Origin: an uncultured Lachnospiraceae bacterium
GTDB taxonomy: Bacteria > Bacillota > Clostridia > Lachnospirales > Lachnospiraceae
DNA: 64,000 nt
Assembly: GCA_946546945.1 (NCBI GenBank)
Contig: CAMNOU010000002.1
Coordinates: forward strand, 62,001-126,000
Direction: 5' to 3'
Of the stretch, positions 36,530-44,512 are shown one piece after another. The notes beneath the pieces were generated by a model. That model saw only the letters and a program-made list of their open reading frames with translations. It did not search any database and was not told the DNA's origin. The first letter of the stretch is position 1; each line of letters starts with the position of its first letter. The position numbers and the translations under genes are program-made.

Positions 36530-38455
36530 ATGAAAAAGAGAAAGCGTGTTTTGTCCGGATTATGTATGGCGGTCCTCACCGCATCCCTGCTTCTGACACC
36601 TGCAGGACGTATTGCCGCAGAGGAACCGGGATCCGTTCCCGCACCGGCATCTGTCATACAGGAAGGAGAAACAACAAAAACGGAAGCGGATCTGCCGTCA
36701 GAGGCAGAAGATGTGTTCCCGGAGGATGCTGTGCAGATGGAAGAGTCCGTGCAGATGAATACGCCGGTGAATGAGGAAGTGCAGGGGGAAGCGTCTCAGG
36801 ACGGGCAGCCTCAGGACGGGACAGAACAGCAGGAACAGAACCCGGAAGGGGAACCGGAAAACGAGCCGGAAATACCGGAGACGGTCACCGGAATGAAAAA
36901 AGGACCGGACGGAATGTATCATTATTATATTCAGGGCGCGGAACAGCCCGCTTATACGGGGCTGGCCATGGATCTTGATAACAATACAGTCTGCTATTTC
37001 CGGGAGAATGAGCAGTTTCCCTATACGGGATTCGCGGAATATGAACAGGTATGGTACTATGTGACGGACGGAAAGCTGTCGCAGGTGAAGGAAGATATCC
37101 TGCAGGGAACGGTCGGTCAGGAAAACGGCTGGTGGTATGTGAAGGACGGGAAAATGGAACGGACCGATACCGTTGCCAGAAATAAAAACGGCTGGTGGGC
37201 TGTCCGGAACGGAAAAGTCGATTTTGCCTTTTATGGTTTTTCCCGGAATCAGAATGGCTGGTGGTATCTGGAAAGAGGGAAGGTCACTTTTCAGAAAAAT
37301 GATGTGATCAGAGGAACCGTCAACGGCACGGACGGCTGGTGGCTGGTCCGGAAAAGCAAAGTGACGCCGCAATCCACCGTCGCAAAAAATGCGAACGGCT
37401 GGTGGTATACAGACCGGAGCGGAAAAGTCGATTTCGGATACACCGGCATCGCAAAGAATGAAAATGGCTGGTGGCGCATTGTCAGGGGAAAAGTCGACTT
37501 CGGATACACCGGCATCGCAAAGAATGAAAATGGCTGGTGGCGCATTGTCAAAGGGAAAGTAGACTTTGGCTGCAACAGCGTGGAGAAGAATGAGAACGGC
37601 TGGTGGTATCTGCGCAGGGGAAAAGTTGACTTCGGATACACCGGCGTAGCGCAGAACAGGAACGGCTGGTGGAGAATCGAACGGGGAAAGGTGAATTTCG
37701 GATTCAACGGGCTTGCTTCGAATCACAATGGAACCTGGTATCTGAAGAAAGGAAAAGTAGACTTTGGATTTACCGGCTTCTTTAAGCAGGATGGAAAAAC
37801 ATACCGCATAGTGAAGGGAAAAGTGACCGGACAGGCGGGAAGTATTGACCCGTCCAGACCAATGATCGCGCTGACTTATGATGACGGCCCGTATTCCCCG
37901 GTCACGAACCGGATCCTGGATGCGCTGGAAGCAGTGGGAGGGCACGCAACGTTTTTTGTAGTAGGAAACCGCGTATCGACCTATGAGTCTGCTGTCCGCC
38001 GCGCGAACAGTCTGGGCTGCGAGATCGCCAACCATACCTGGAACCATACTTCCCTGACATCGCTGTCGGCATCGGATATTGCCTGGCAGATCAGCAGGAC
38101 GAACAGCGCAGTAAAAAACATCACCGGAAAGACGCCCGCGCTTGTGCGCCCGGTCGGCGGGGCAGTGAACAGCAATGTAAAAAATGCCGTGAATTATCCG
38201 ATGATTCTCTGGTCTGTGGATACGCTGGACTGGAAATACCGCAATGCGGACAGTGTGTACAGCAGAGTAATCGGCCATGTACATGACGGAGATATCATTC
38301 TGATGCATGATCTGTATCCTTCTACGGCAGCGGCTTCGGAGCGGATCATTCCGGAGCTTGTCAGACAGGGCTATCAGCTTGTCACCGTCGACGAGCTTGC
38401 CGCTTATAAAGGATACCGGCTGTCCGGCCATACGACATACAGCAGTTTGAGATAA
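36530..38455 (+). CDS. Exported polysaccharide deacetylase with GWW repeats
   Basis: A 641-residue protein with signal peptide (about 1-30), acidic linker, about 13 GWW repeat units (about 125-435) and a C-terminal NodB deacetylase (about 440-635). [10 protein letters not shown] carries the metal-binding aspartates, NHTWNHTSL the two histidines, WSVDTLDW motif 4 and [10 protein letters not shown] the motif 5 histidine. Motif 3 reads RPVGG rather than the common RPPYG. It should remove N- or O-acetyl groups from wall glycan. ATG 36530 follows AAGGGGG; the track start lies in the previous gene. Confidence 0.88.
   Translation: MKKRKRVLSGLCMAVLTASLLLTPAGRIAAEEPGSVPAPASVIQEGETTKTEADLPSEAEDVFPEDAVQMEESVQMNTPVNEEVQGEASQDGQPQDGTEQQEQNPEGEPENEPEIPETVTGMKKGPDGMYHYYIQGAEQPAYTGLAMDLDNNTVCYFRENEQFPYTGFAEYEQVWYYVTDGKLSQVKEDILQGTVGQENGWWYVKDGKMERTDTVARNKNGWWAVRNGKVDFAFYGFSRNQNGWWYLERGKVTFQKNDVIRGTVNGTDGWWLVRKSKVTPQSTVAKNANGWWYTDRSGKVDFGYTGIAKNENGWWRIVRGKVDFGYTGIAKNENGWWRIVKGKVDFGCNSVEKNENGWWYLRRGKVDFGYTGVAQNRNGWWRIERGKVNFGFNGLASNHNGTWYLKKGKVDFGFTGFFKQDGKTYRIVKGKVTGQAGSIDPSRPMIALTYDDGPYSPVTNRILDALEAVGGHATFFVVGNRVSTYESAVRRANSLGCEIANHTWNHTSLTSLSASDIAWQISRTNSAVKNITGKTPALVRPVGGAVNSNVKNAVNYPMILWSVDTLDWKYRNADSVYSRVIGHVHDGDIILMHDLYPSTAAASERIIPELVRQGYQLVTVDELAAYKGYRLSGHTTYSSLR
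37421..37552 (+). repeat. 66-bp tandem repeat (one GWW unit duplicated)
   Basis: GGAAAAGTCG and the following ~60 bp occur at 37421 and 37487, a period of 66 bp or exactly one 22-residue unit. It shows the smallest step by which the arrays grow. Confidence 0.75.
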
Positions 38456-38470
38456 GGAGAGAACAGTACG

Positions 38471-38938
38471 ATGCAGACAAAAACAGAACAGCCTGCCCAG
38501 ACAGGAAAAGAGCAGTCCATACGGACCTATATTCATACGGTACAGTACTATGAGACAGACGGGATGCGGATCGTTCACCATTCCAATTATATCCGGTGGA
38601 TGGAGGAAGCAAGGTCCGATTATCTGAAGCAGGTCGGACTGGACTACGACAAAATGGAGGAGCACGGGATCATGATTCCCGTTCTGGCGGTATCCTGTAA
38701 ATACAAAGTATCGGTGAGTTTCGGCCAGCAGGTTAAGATTTTTGTCTGGGTGGAAAAATTCAACGGGATCAAATTTACGGTATCCTACCGGATCACAAGC
38801 ATGGATGAAACCGTGCTGCACGCGGAGGGGACGACAGAGCACTGTTTCCTGAATACAGACCTGAAACCGGTGAATGTGAAGAAGGCGGCGCCTCCGGTTT
38901 ACGCGCATTTTTCGCAGTTTCGAAAAACAAAAGCATAA
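38471..38938 (+). CDS. Acyl-CoA thioesterase (4HBT/YbgC-like)
   Basis: A 155-residue hot-dog-fold thioesterase, presumed cytoplasmic because no signal peptide is visible. YYETDGMRIVHHSNYIRWME is the family's active-site helix, with an aspartate and histidines in the usual YxxTDxxGxxHHxxY-like position. The N-terminal ~20 residues are a polar extension. It starts 16 bp after the deacetylase with AAGGAGAG upstream, so it ends the wall-enzyme operon although its reaction, hydrolysis of acyl-CoA, is unrelated. Any link to the MBOAT genes downstream is speculative. Confidence 0.82.
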   Translation: MQTKTEQPAQTGKEQSIRTYIHTVQYYETDGMRIVHHSNYIRWMEEARSDYLKQVGLDYDKMEEHGIMIPVLAVSCKYKVSVSFGQQVKIFVWVEKFNGIKFTVSYRITSMDETVLHAEGTTEHCFLNTDLKPVNVKKAAPPVYAHFSQFRKTKA

Positions 38939-38942
38939 AGTG

Positions 38943-38972
38943 TTTGCATATTTGGTAAAATGGTATTATACT
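38943..38972 (+). promoter_or_regulatory. Promoter of the DUF1858 gene
   Basis: TTTGCA lies at 38943, TGGTATTATACT at 38961. TATACT is 18 bp from the -35 box, and TGGTATTAT also forms an extended -10. The gene start with GGAGG is about 30 bp downstream. Confidence 0.6.
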
Positions 38973-39004
38973 ACGCTTAGTGATGAGAAAGGAGGAAAAG
39001 TCGA

Positions 39005-39211
39005 ATGGCTAAGATAACGAAAGACACCATGATTGGTGAGTTATTACGTGATCAGGATCACATTGAAGATATTGCAGAAGTATTATTCGGAATTGGAATG
39101 CATTGTCTTGGCTGTCCGTCTTCCCAGATGGAGACTCTGGAAGAGGCTGCTATGGTTCACGGAAAGGATCCGGATGAACTGATTGCACAGCTCAACGCTG
39201 TTGTAGAGTAA
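39005..39211 (+). CDS. DUF1858 small protein (redox-disulfide type)
   Basis: A 68-residue cytoplasmic protein of the DUF1858 family. The hallmark is the CxxC motif in [19 protein letters not shown], after a helical [11 protein letters not shown] start. Relatives occur alone or fused to hybrid-cluster and other redox proteins in anaerobes, and their role is not settled. GAAAGGAGG precedes the ATG. It has its own promoter and is followed by a structured element, so it appears to be transcribed alone. Confidence 0.85.
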   Translation: MAKITKDTMIGELLRDQDHIEDIAEVLFGIGMHCLGCPSSQMETLEEAAMVHGKDPDELIAQLNAVVE

Positions 39212-39228
39212 AAAAAAGTGTTTTTATT

Positions 39229-39354
39229 ACTCAGAAGGAGATTGTACTCTTTCTGAGTTAAACGCTCCGCGAGGATGTGCAGAGATTCGGAGAGGAAGAT
39301 GACGGCTAATGCCGTCCCGAATCTCGCACCAAGTCTCGAAGGAGCGAGACTTGA
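39229..39354 (+). repeat. Structured dispersed element, copy A
   Basis: A run of hairpins in the 207-bp gap between the DUF1858 and MBOAT genes. First comes ACTCAGAAGGAG/CTCTTTCTGAGT (12 pairs, one G-U). A weaker hairpin at 39263-39280 follows. The stem GAGATTCGG/CCGAATCTC encloses the perfect hairpin GACGGC-TAAT-GCCGTC. The last is AAGTCTCG-AAGGAG-CGAGACTT. The same order of stems, with different but compensated bases, occurs at 52582-52705. It could be a non-coding RNA, an mRNA-end structure or a miniature mobile element. A further 60 bp with nothing recognisable separates it from the next start. Confidence 0.7.
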
Positions 39355-39418
39355 ATTTGAAAAACTGTAAGAGGGGGCAGACGCAAGGTCTGTCCTCTTC
39401 ACAGCATGGAAAAAATAT

Positions 39419-41026
39419 ATGTCACTGTTTTCAATTAAGTTTATTGTTTTCCTGATCCTTACGGTATGTTTATACTATGGCCTGCCAAAAAAATGGCAGT
39501 GGAAGATACTGCTGATCGCAAGCCTTGTATTTTATTATATTTGCGGCGGCTGGTCGGCAGGGATTTTTATATGTGTGACCATTGTAACGACCTTTGCCGG
39601 CGCGCGGGCGATCGACCGGGAAGCCGCGGCGCATAAAGAACGGCTGAAGAATGGGGATCATCCGCTTACAAAAGAAGAAAAAGCAAAGCTGAAACGCGCT
39701 TCGCTGAAGAAGAAAAAAGGAATACTCGTTCTGGTGCTGCTGATCAATTTCGGCATGCTGGGTGTTTTGAAATACGGAAATTTTGTGGCTTCGAATGTAT
39801 CCGGACTGTTTCATTCCTTTACAGGGGGCAGCGGAGAAGTCACCTTCCATTTCCTTTTACCTTTAGGCATTTCATTTTATACCTTTCAGTCGATGGGGTA
39901 TCTCATTGATGTGTACAGAGGAAAATACGAAGCCGAAAAGAATCTGTTCCGCATGGCGCTGTTTACCTCCTATTTCCCGCAGATCATACAGGGACCGATT
40001 GGAAGGTATGACAGTCTTGCGCCGCAGCTGTTCGCCAGCCGGAGACTTGACGCGGCGCTGTTTCGCCGCGGCTTTTTGCGTTTATTATGGGGCTTTTTCA
40101 AGAAGATGGTCATTGCGGAGCGGGCAGCCTTTGTTGTGAATGAGATCATCGATCATTATCAGCTGCACGGCTATGAGGGCTTTACCATATTCTTTGGAGT
40201 CCTTTTTTACGGCATTCAGATGTACGCGGACTTCTCCGGGGGCATGGATATGGTCTTCGGTGTCTCCGATATGCTGGGGATCTCTCTGACAGAGAACTTC
40301 CGGCAGCCGTTTTTTGCAAAGAGCGTGGATGAATTCTGGAAGCGCTGGCACATCACACTGGGACACTGGATGCGGGACTATGTCTTTTATCCGATCGCGC
40401 TTTCCAAGCCCTTTTCGAAACTGCAGAAAAGAGCGAAAAAGCGTTTTGGTGTATATTACGGAAGGGTCCTTCCTTCTTTCCTGGCTTCGTTCATCGTGTT
40501 TTTGCTTGTCGGCATCTGGCACGGGGCGAACTGGAAGTATGTCGTCTACGGATTATACCATGCGACCCTTGTGTCGACGCATACTCTGTTTGAGAAGCAT
40601 TATGCGGCCATGCGCAGGTTCTGTCATGTCGATGACCGTTCCGCCGGATGGCGCCTTTTCCAGATGGTCCGGACGACGGTGCTGGTTACCTTTGGCCGTT
40701 ACTTTGACTGCGCGGCCGGTGCGGGGATGGCGGCCGCCATGCTGCGCGCTACATTTCGCACCTGGAATCCGTGGGTCCTGTTTGACGGCTCCTTCTACGC
40801 GGCAAGTCTGTCGCAGAAAGAGTTTTACTTATTGATTCTGACGATCCTCTTCCTTCTTGTGGTGGACATACTCAATGAGAAAGGGATTGTTGTGAGAGAT
40901 GTCATTGCCCGGCAGGGTATCGTATTCCGCTGGATCGTCTATGTGTCGGCAATCATCATTATCCTGATTTTTGCCGTGTACGGACCGGGATTTGACGTAA
41001 ATGCATTTATCTATCAGCAGTTTTAA
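39419..41026 (+). CDS. MBOAT-family membrane O-acyltransferase (DltB/AlgI-like)
   Basis: A 535-residue polytopic membrane protein of the MBOAT family, which passes acyl groups across the membrane onto extracellular polymers. LPLGISFYTFQSMGYLIDVY, the FWKRWHITLGHWMRDY block and the catalytic-histidine block LVGIWHGANWKYVVYGLYH are clearly present. It is followed by a carrier protein and an SGNH protein, the same trio as DltB-DltC-DltD. No DltA-like ligase is in the window, so the acyl group may be something other than D-alanine. The ribosome site is weak. Confidence 0.9.
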   Translation: MSLFSIKFIVFLILTVCLYYGLPKKWQWKILLIASLVFYYICGGWSAGIFICVTIVTTFAGARAIDREAAAHKERLKNGDHPLTKEEKAKLKRASLKKKKGILVLVLLINFGMLGVLKYGNFVASNVSGLFHSFTGGSGEVTFHFLLPLGISFYTFQSMGYLIDVYRGKYEAEKNLFRMALFTSYFPQIIQGPIGRYDSLAPQLFASRRLDAALFRRGFLRLLWGFFKKMVIAERAAFVVNEIIDHYQLHGYEGFTIFFGVLFYGIQMYADFSGGMDMVFGVSDMLGISLTENFRQPFFAKSVDEFWKRWHITLGHWMRDYVFYPIALSKPFSKLQKRAKKRFGVYYGRVLPSFLASFIVFLLVGIWHGANWKYVVYGLYHATLVSTHTLFEKHYAAMRRFCHVDDRSAGWRLFQMVRTTVLVTFGRYFDCAAGAGMAAAMLRATFRTWNPWVLFDGSFYAASLSQKEFYLLILTILFLLVVDILNEKGIVVRDVIARQGIVFRWIVYVSAIIIILIFAVYGPGFDVNAFIYQQF

Positions 41027-41062
41027 CCTGCTGTTTGTATCATAAATAAATATTCAGGAGGT

Positions 41063-41296
41063 ATGAAAATGGACGAGCTGTTACAGATTCTGGAGGAGAC
41101 CAGACCGGATGTGGATTTTGCCGCGGAGCAGGCACTGATCGATGATGAAATACTGGATTCCTTCGACATCATTTCCATTGTTTCAGAAATCAATGACACA
41201 TTTGATATTGAGATCAATGTAAATGATCTGCTGCCGGAGAACTTTAATTCGGTGGATGCGATGTATGAGCTGATTACCAAATTGCAGAATGAATAG
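41063..41296 (+). CDS. Acyl carrier protein (DltC-like)
   Basis: A 77-residue acidic helical carrier protein. The serine in DDEILDSFDIISIV is the expected 4'-phosphopantetheine site (the D-S-F variant of DSL, which is more typical of DltC and dedicated carriers than of fatty-acid ACP). CAGGAGG gives a strong ribosome site. It lies between the MBOAT and SGNH genes, so it is probably the acyl donor for polymer O-acylation. Confidence 0.88.
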   Translation: MKMDELLQILEETRPDVDFAAEQALIDDEILDSFDIISIVSEINDTFDIEINVNDLLPENFNSVDAMYELITKLQNE

Positions 41297-41314
41297 GGTG
41301 AAAACCGGGCAGTT

Positions 41315-42778
41315 ATGAAAAGAAGAGCAATTATTCTATGTAAGGCCGCTGTATTTGTAATAATCCTGTCGGTCTGTCTGCATTTTCTGACAGATGCATT
41401 CCGGGTAAAGGATGAGGCCAATATTGATTCGGGTTTTTATCATTATCGGGATCATTCCTTTGATGTTATTTCCTTTGGGACATCTTTTTCCATGAATGGG
41501 ATCTATCCGATGCAGATGTGGGAGGAACATGGAATTACTTCCTACAATCTCAGTGCGGGCAATGAATCAATCGGCACATCCTATTATCTGGCCAGGGAAG
41601 CGATAAAAAGACAGCATCCGAAACTGATTATTTTAGACTGCGGAACGGCATACTGGGACTGGAAGATCATGTCTAATGAGCAATTCCGCCATGTTACCGA
41701 CACGATGCCGTTGTGGTCTGTGAACAGGACAAAGATGATTCTGGATCTGGCAGACGAGGGACGGGAAGCCCTGCTTTTTCCTTTTGAAGCCTATCACATG
41801 AGATGGACGGATCTGACGCAGAGTGATTTTGAGAAAAATTATAAAGCACAGACGCTGGGCGCCGCTCTTTCAATGCGCGCGGATGGCGGAGAGCAGTTCG
41901 AACGGCATGAGCTTGCGGCAGAGGGCGCGCTCAATGATATCCAGATGGAGTATATTGAAAAAATCAGGAATCTGTGCGAAGAGACAGACACACAGCTCCT
42001 GCTGCTTGTGATGCCTGTGATCGGACCGAGTTTTGTGTTGGATCAGCCGACGTTTGATCTTCGCAGAAATGCGGCTTATGCCCTGGAAGACTATTGCGAA
42101 CAGGAAGGAATGGATATTCTGAATCTGACAGATGCCGTCGATGAACTGGGGCTGGATCCTTCTAAGGATACGGTAGAAGGCGGTCACATGAATATGCGGG
42201 GGGCCGCAAAGGTCACGGCTTATCTGGGAAACTACATCGCAGAACACTATGAGATGCCGGATCACAGAGGAGATTCCCGGTATTCCTTCATGGACAGGGC
42301 ATACCCGGAGTATCAGGAAACGTTTCAGGAGAAAAGGATCCAGACGTGCGATCAAATGAACGATTTTACAGATGCCCTGCGAGACGAAACGTTCCGGGAC
42401 CGGTATCTGGTTGTCATTGCCTCGGGCCCTGAGGCCTGCGGGTTGTCAGAGGAAGCTGCAGAAGCAGTCCGAAGCCTGGGAATCAGCCAGGATCTTTCCG
42501 GGTGGAAGGATCAGGCATTTATTGCAGTCCTTGACGGCGGGAAAAATGTATATGAAACGCCGCTGAGCCAGAAACAGGATGCGGACGGGCAGGAATTTAC
42601 GCAGGATGGATATGAAATCTTTGTAAAAAGTAATATCCGGGATGCTGAGGAATGTCTGGTCAGGATCAATGGCCGGGAATATCATCTGCATGAACAGGGG
42701 CTGAATATCCTGATCTATGATAAGTACAGGAACAGGATCACAGATATTACGACAGCTTCTGAAAAAGGAATACGCTGA
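41315..42778 (+). CDS. DltD/AlgJ-like SGNH membrane protein
   Basis: A 487-residue protein with one N-terminal membrane helix (about 5-25) and an extracellular SGNH-like domain. SFGTSFSMNGIYPMQ supplies the nucleophile serine block, YNLSAGNESIGTSYYLA the glycine/asparagine block, and EGGHMNMRGAAKVTAYL the C-terminal histidine block. In Dlt and alginate systems such proteins act with the MBOAT partner in the final transfer to the polymer. A ~120-residue C-terminal region (from ~350) is not recognised. It is followed by a strong terminator. Confidence 0.8.
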   Translation: MKRRAIILCKAAVFVIILSVCLHFLTDAFRVKDEANIDSGFYHYRDHSFDVISFGTSFSMNGIYPMQMWEEHGITSYNLSAGNESIGTSYYLAREAIKRQHPKLIILDCGTAYWDWKIMSNEQFRHVTDTMPLWSVNRTKMILDLADEGREALLFPFEAYHMRWTDLTQSDFEKNYKAQTLGAALSMRADGGEQFERHELAAEGALNDIQMEYIEKIRNLCEETDTQLLLLVMPVIGPSFVLDQPTFDLRRNAAYALEDYCEQEGMDILNLTDAVDELGLDPSKDTVEGGHMNMRGAAKVTAYLGNYIAEHYEMPDHRGDSRYSFMDRAYPEYQETFQEKRIQTCDQMNDFTDALRDETFRDRYLVVIASGPEACGLSEEAAEAVRSLGISQDLSGWKDQAFIAVLDGGKNVYETPLSQKQDADGQEFTQDGYEIFVKSNIRDAEECLVRINGREYHLHEQGLNILIYDKYRNRITDITTASEKGIR

Positions 42779-42814
42779 AAAAACGCCTCACCTTCAAAAG
42801 GTGGGGCGTTTTAA
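42779..42814. terminator. Bidirectional rho-independent terminator
   Basis: AAAACGCCTCACCT pairs with AGGTGGGGCGTTTT around a short loop, with A and T runs on both sides. It lies between the convergent SGNH and mecA genes and can serve both. Confidence 0.9.
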
Positions 42815-42849
42815 TTTTGCCGTATGGGACCGGGAAGTTCCGGATCCGG

Positions 42850-43587
42850 TCAGATCCCGCCAAGCATTTGCAGGGCCTGTTTGCCAAGGATCACACGAAA
42901 ATGTTCTCTGCAGAAGGCCTCGCTTCCCTCTGCGCACTTTTCTTTTTTCAGATAATTGGAAATCATGTGTACATACCGGTTGAAATCCAGGGCAGTGTGG
43001 GCCCCCTGGTGAATGAACAAATGGTATACACCGGTACAGGGGTCTTTGTAAAGCGAGTTTTCGCCCTCATACGCGGGAAAAACCATTTGAGCGGCATCCA
43101 TGACCTCGTTCAGATTCCTGCAGGAAAAATGCCTCGTCTGATTCTGCTTTTGTGAAACGGGCGCATCATCCGGAACCGGTTCGCAGGTGTCGGGATTGTC
43201 TTTTTTAATTTCATTTAATAAATCACTTAAATCAGATTCGGGATCCGGCATTTGAAGGAACGGATTCTTGTCGGAAACGGATTCTTCCAGGAAATCTTCC
43301 GGATGGGTAAAGCTGGAAAATCTGGTATCCAGTTCATCCGGAGACTCAACCTTTGTAATGATCAGTACAATCTTCTCCGGAGAGAGAGGGATGGCTTCGA
43401 TCATGAGAGGAATATCATCCGCCTCAAACCCAAACTCTCTGGAAGCCTGTGCCATCATGTCATGAAACAGAGCCCGGGTCTTCTCTGTGCCGTAGGCCAG
43501 TTCACTCAGGTTGATGTGCCGTTGAGCCAGATCTTCTTTTGTAAGCGTGCAGCGAATCTGATGATCGTTTAATTTTTCTATCTTCAT
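42850..43587 (-). CDS. mecA: MecA adaptor protein
   Basis: A 245-residue cytoplasmic adaptor that recruits substrates to the ClpC/ClpP protease. The N-terminal KIEKLNDHQIRCTLTKEDL and LSELAYGTEKTRALFHDMM are diagnostic. The C-terminal ClpC-binding domain includes LNEVMDAAQ and HLFIHQGAHTALDFNR. The middle linker is acidic, as usual. It is read against its neighbours from a strong promoter and ends at a shared terminator. The substrate in this organism is not known; in Bacillus it controls competence. Confidence 0.95.
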   Translation of the reverse strand: MKIEKLNDHQIRCTLTKEDLAQRHINLSELAYGTEKTRALFHDMMAQASREFGFEADDIPLMIEAIPLSPEKIVLIITKVESPDELDTRFSSFTHPEDFLEESVSDKNPFLQMPDPESDLSDLLNEIKKDNPDTCEPVPDDAPVSQKQNQTRHFSCRNLNEVMDAAQMVFPAYEGENSLYKDPCTGVYHLFIHQGAHTALDFNRYVHMISNYLKKEKCAEGSEAFCREHFRVILGKQALQMLGGI

Positions 43588-43611
43588 GGCAGTACTCCCT
43601 TACTTTGCTCA

Positions 43612-43640
43612 ATAATAACAAAAAAATTCGCAGATAGCAA
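43612..43640 (-). promoter_or_regulatory. mecA promoter
   Basis: On the minus strand TTGCTA and TATTAT are 17 bp apart, with TG one base before the -10 (extended -10). AGGGAG lies just upstream of the mecA ATG. Confidence 0.75.
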
Positions 43641-43651
43641 CAAAAAAATAG

Positions 43652-43680
43652 TTGAAATAAGTGTAATATTGTGTTATAAA
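43652..43680 (+). promoter_or_regulatory. Divergent extended -10 promoter facing the structured gap
   Basis: TTGAAA and TATAAA are 17 bp apart with TGT immediately before the -10, a strong extended promoter. It points away from mecA. No gene starts until 44225, so about 540 nt of leader or a separate RNA would be made. Confidence 0.75.
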
Positions 43681-43686
43681 TGGAAA

Positions 43687-43805
43687 TGAGCATTCCGTTT
43701 TGCAACGGACGGATTACATATCATACTGTAAGAATCAAGCATTGTACATTTCGTACATTTATATTTGCATTACAGTATGTCAGGGAAGGCATTTTCCTTC
43801 CATGA
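43687..43805 (+). ncRNA. Candidate structured RNA downstream of the divergent promoter
   Basis: Starting near the predicted transcription start are TCCGTT-TTGC-AACGGA, then CATACTGTAA paired perfectly with TTACAGTATG 38 nt later. Inside that loop is TGTAC/GTACA. GGAAGG-CATTTT-CCTTCC follows. There is no ORF with a ribosome site. It could be a small RNA or the 5' leader of the small gene at 44225. No known riboswitch class was recognised. The rest of the 43588-44224 gap holds only the repeated motif and second promoter described elsewhere. Confidence 0.45.
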
Positions 43806-44023
43806 CAATCTAATTGACCAGATACGGTCTTCCTTTAGTATCTCCGTTATCGTATGAATTACACGGCAGAAGTATGTCTGTCCGGATTTCGTTTCAGGTT
43901 AGTCTGTCCGGAAAAACAGAATCTCATCATTACCTTTTTGTCAGTATCTTTGCCTGTTCGCAATGCTGACAAGATGAAGAAGGGAGGGATGATCATCTTT
44001 TTTTCGGACAGATGATTTCCGGG

Positions 44024-44053
44024 TTGACAATTGGATATAAGAATAAATACAAA
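44024..44053 (+). promoter_or_regulatory. Candidate promoter of the 66-residue protein gene
   Basis: TTGACA at 44024 is a perfect -35. TACAAA, 18 bp downstream, is a moderate -10. CGGACAGA, the reverse complement of a motif repeated upstream, ends 11 bp before the -35. Confidence 0.5.
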
Positions 44054-44224
44054 GAAAGGAAGGTACAAAAAGAACAGTAAAAGATAAAAGGAGTTCAATC
44101 CGGGAACACTGTCCCGCCATGTGTATCACAAAACGGTAAGATTTGCAGATGCATTCTGTCGGAAAGTGTCTGTAAATGGAGCCGGCTGGTTTTGCTTTTC
44201 AGAAGTAAAAAGGAGGTTTTACGA

Positions 44225-44425
44225 ATGAAAGGGCAGGCGTTGATCGTTGAGCTGCAGAACTATGAGCGGCAGGGGATCTCCATCTGGTTGAACGGGACAC
44301 AATGCGATCCCAGTCAGGTGGCAAAAGCTATGGCTGTCCGGGATGAAATCTCTTATATGAGAGATTTTGTTTTCCAGTCCGGTAAACTGAAGCAAGTTCA
44401 TTTTGATAAAATAACGAAGTCTTAG
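44225..44425 (+). CDS. Small hypothetical protein, 66 residues
   Basis: Not recognised. It begins MKGQALIVELQNYERQGIS and has a predicted mixed alpha/beta character (helix around SQVAKAMAVRDEISYM, basic C-terminus LKQVHFDKITKS). There is no signal peptide or cysteine. AAAAAGGAGG 8 nt before the ATG is one of the best ribosome sites in the window, which argues for a real gene. The track's earlier ATG (44192) has no such site. It is preceded by a long, structured upstream region and followed by nested hairpins. Confidence 0.7.
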   Translation: MKGQALIVELQNYERQGISIWLNGTQCDPSQVAKAMAVRDEISYMRDFVFQSGKLKQVHFDKITKS

Positions 44426-44512
44426 TTACTTATTCACGGTCTCTTCGTCAAAGGGGAGTACATGTATCTTTATTGTAACAATGATTACGGATCATCGGTC
44501 CCTCGATGCCGC

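Noticed and set aside
22766-38455. Choline-binding proteins in the strict sense
   Set aside because: The repeats have the aromatic/glycine plan of such modules but a different consensus (GWWxxxxGKVxF), and no choline uptake or phosphocholine genes are present in the window.
36698-38908. 736-residue minus-strand ORF opposite the deacetylase gene
   Set aside because: Shadow of the GWW repeat coding strand. Similar long antisense ORFs occur opposite every repeat array (23330-24751, 31896-32981, 33842-35083). None has gene-like motifs or ribosome sites.
39229-39354. Ordinary terminator of the DUF1858 gene
   Set aside because: None of its hairpins is followed by a T run on the plus strand, and the same multi-stem arrangement recurs elsewhere with compensatory changes.
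39419-42778. A complete D-alanylation (dlt) operon
   Set aside because: The required DltA ligase is absent from the window and a terminator closes the trio, so D-alanine cannot be claimed.
43859-44129. Two minus-strand small ORFs with hydrophobic starts in the mecA gap
   Set aside because: No ribosome sites, they overlap each other in different frames, and they lie over the repeated TCTGTCCGG motif and plus-strand promoter.
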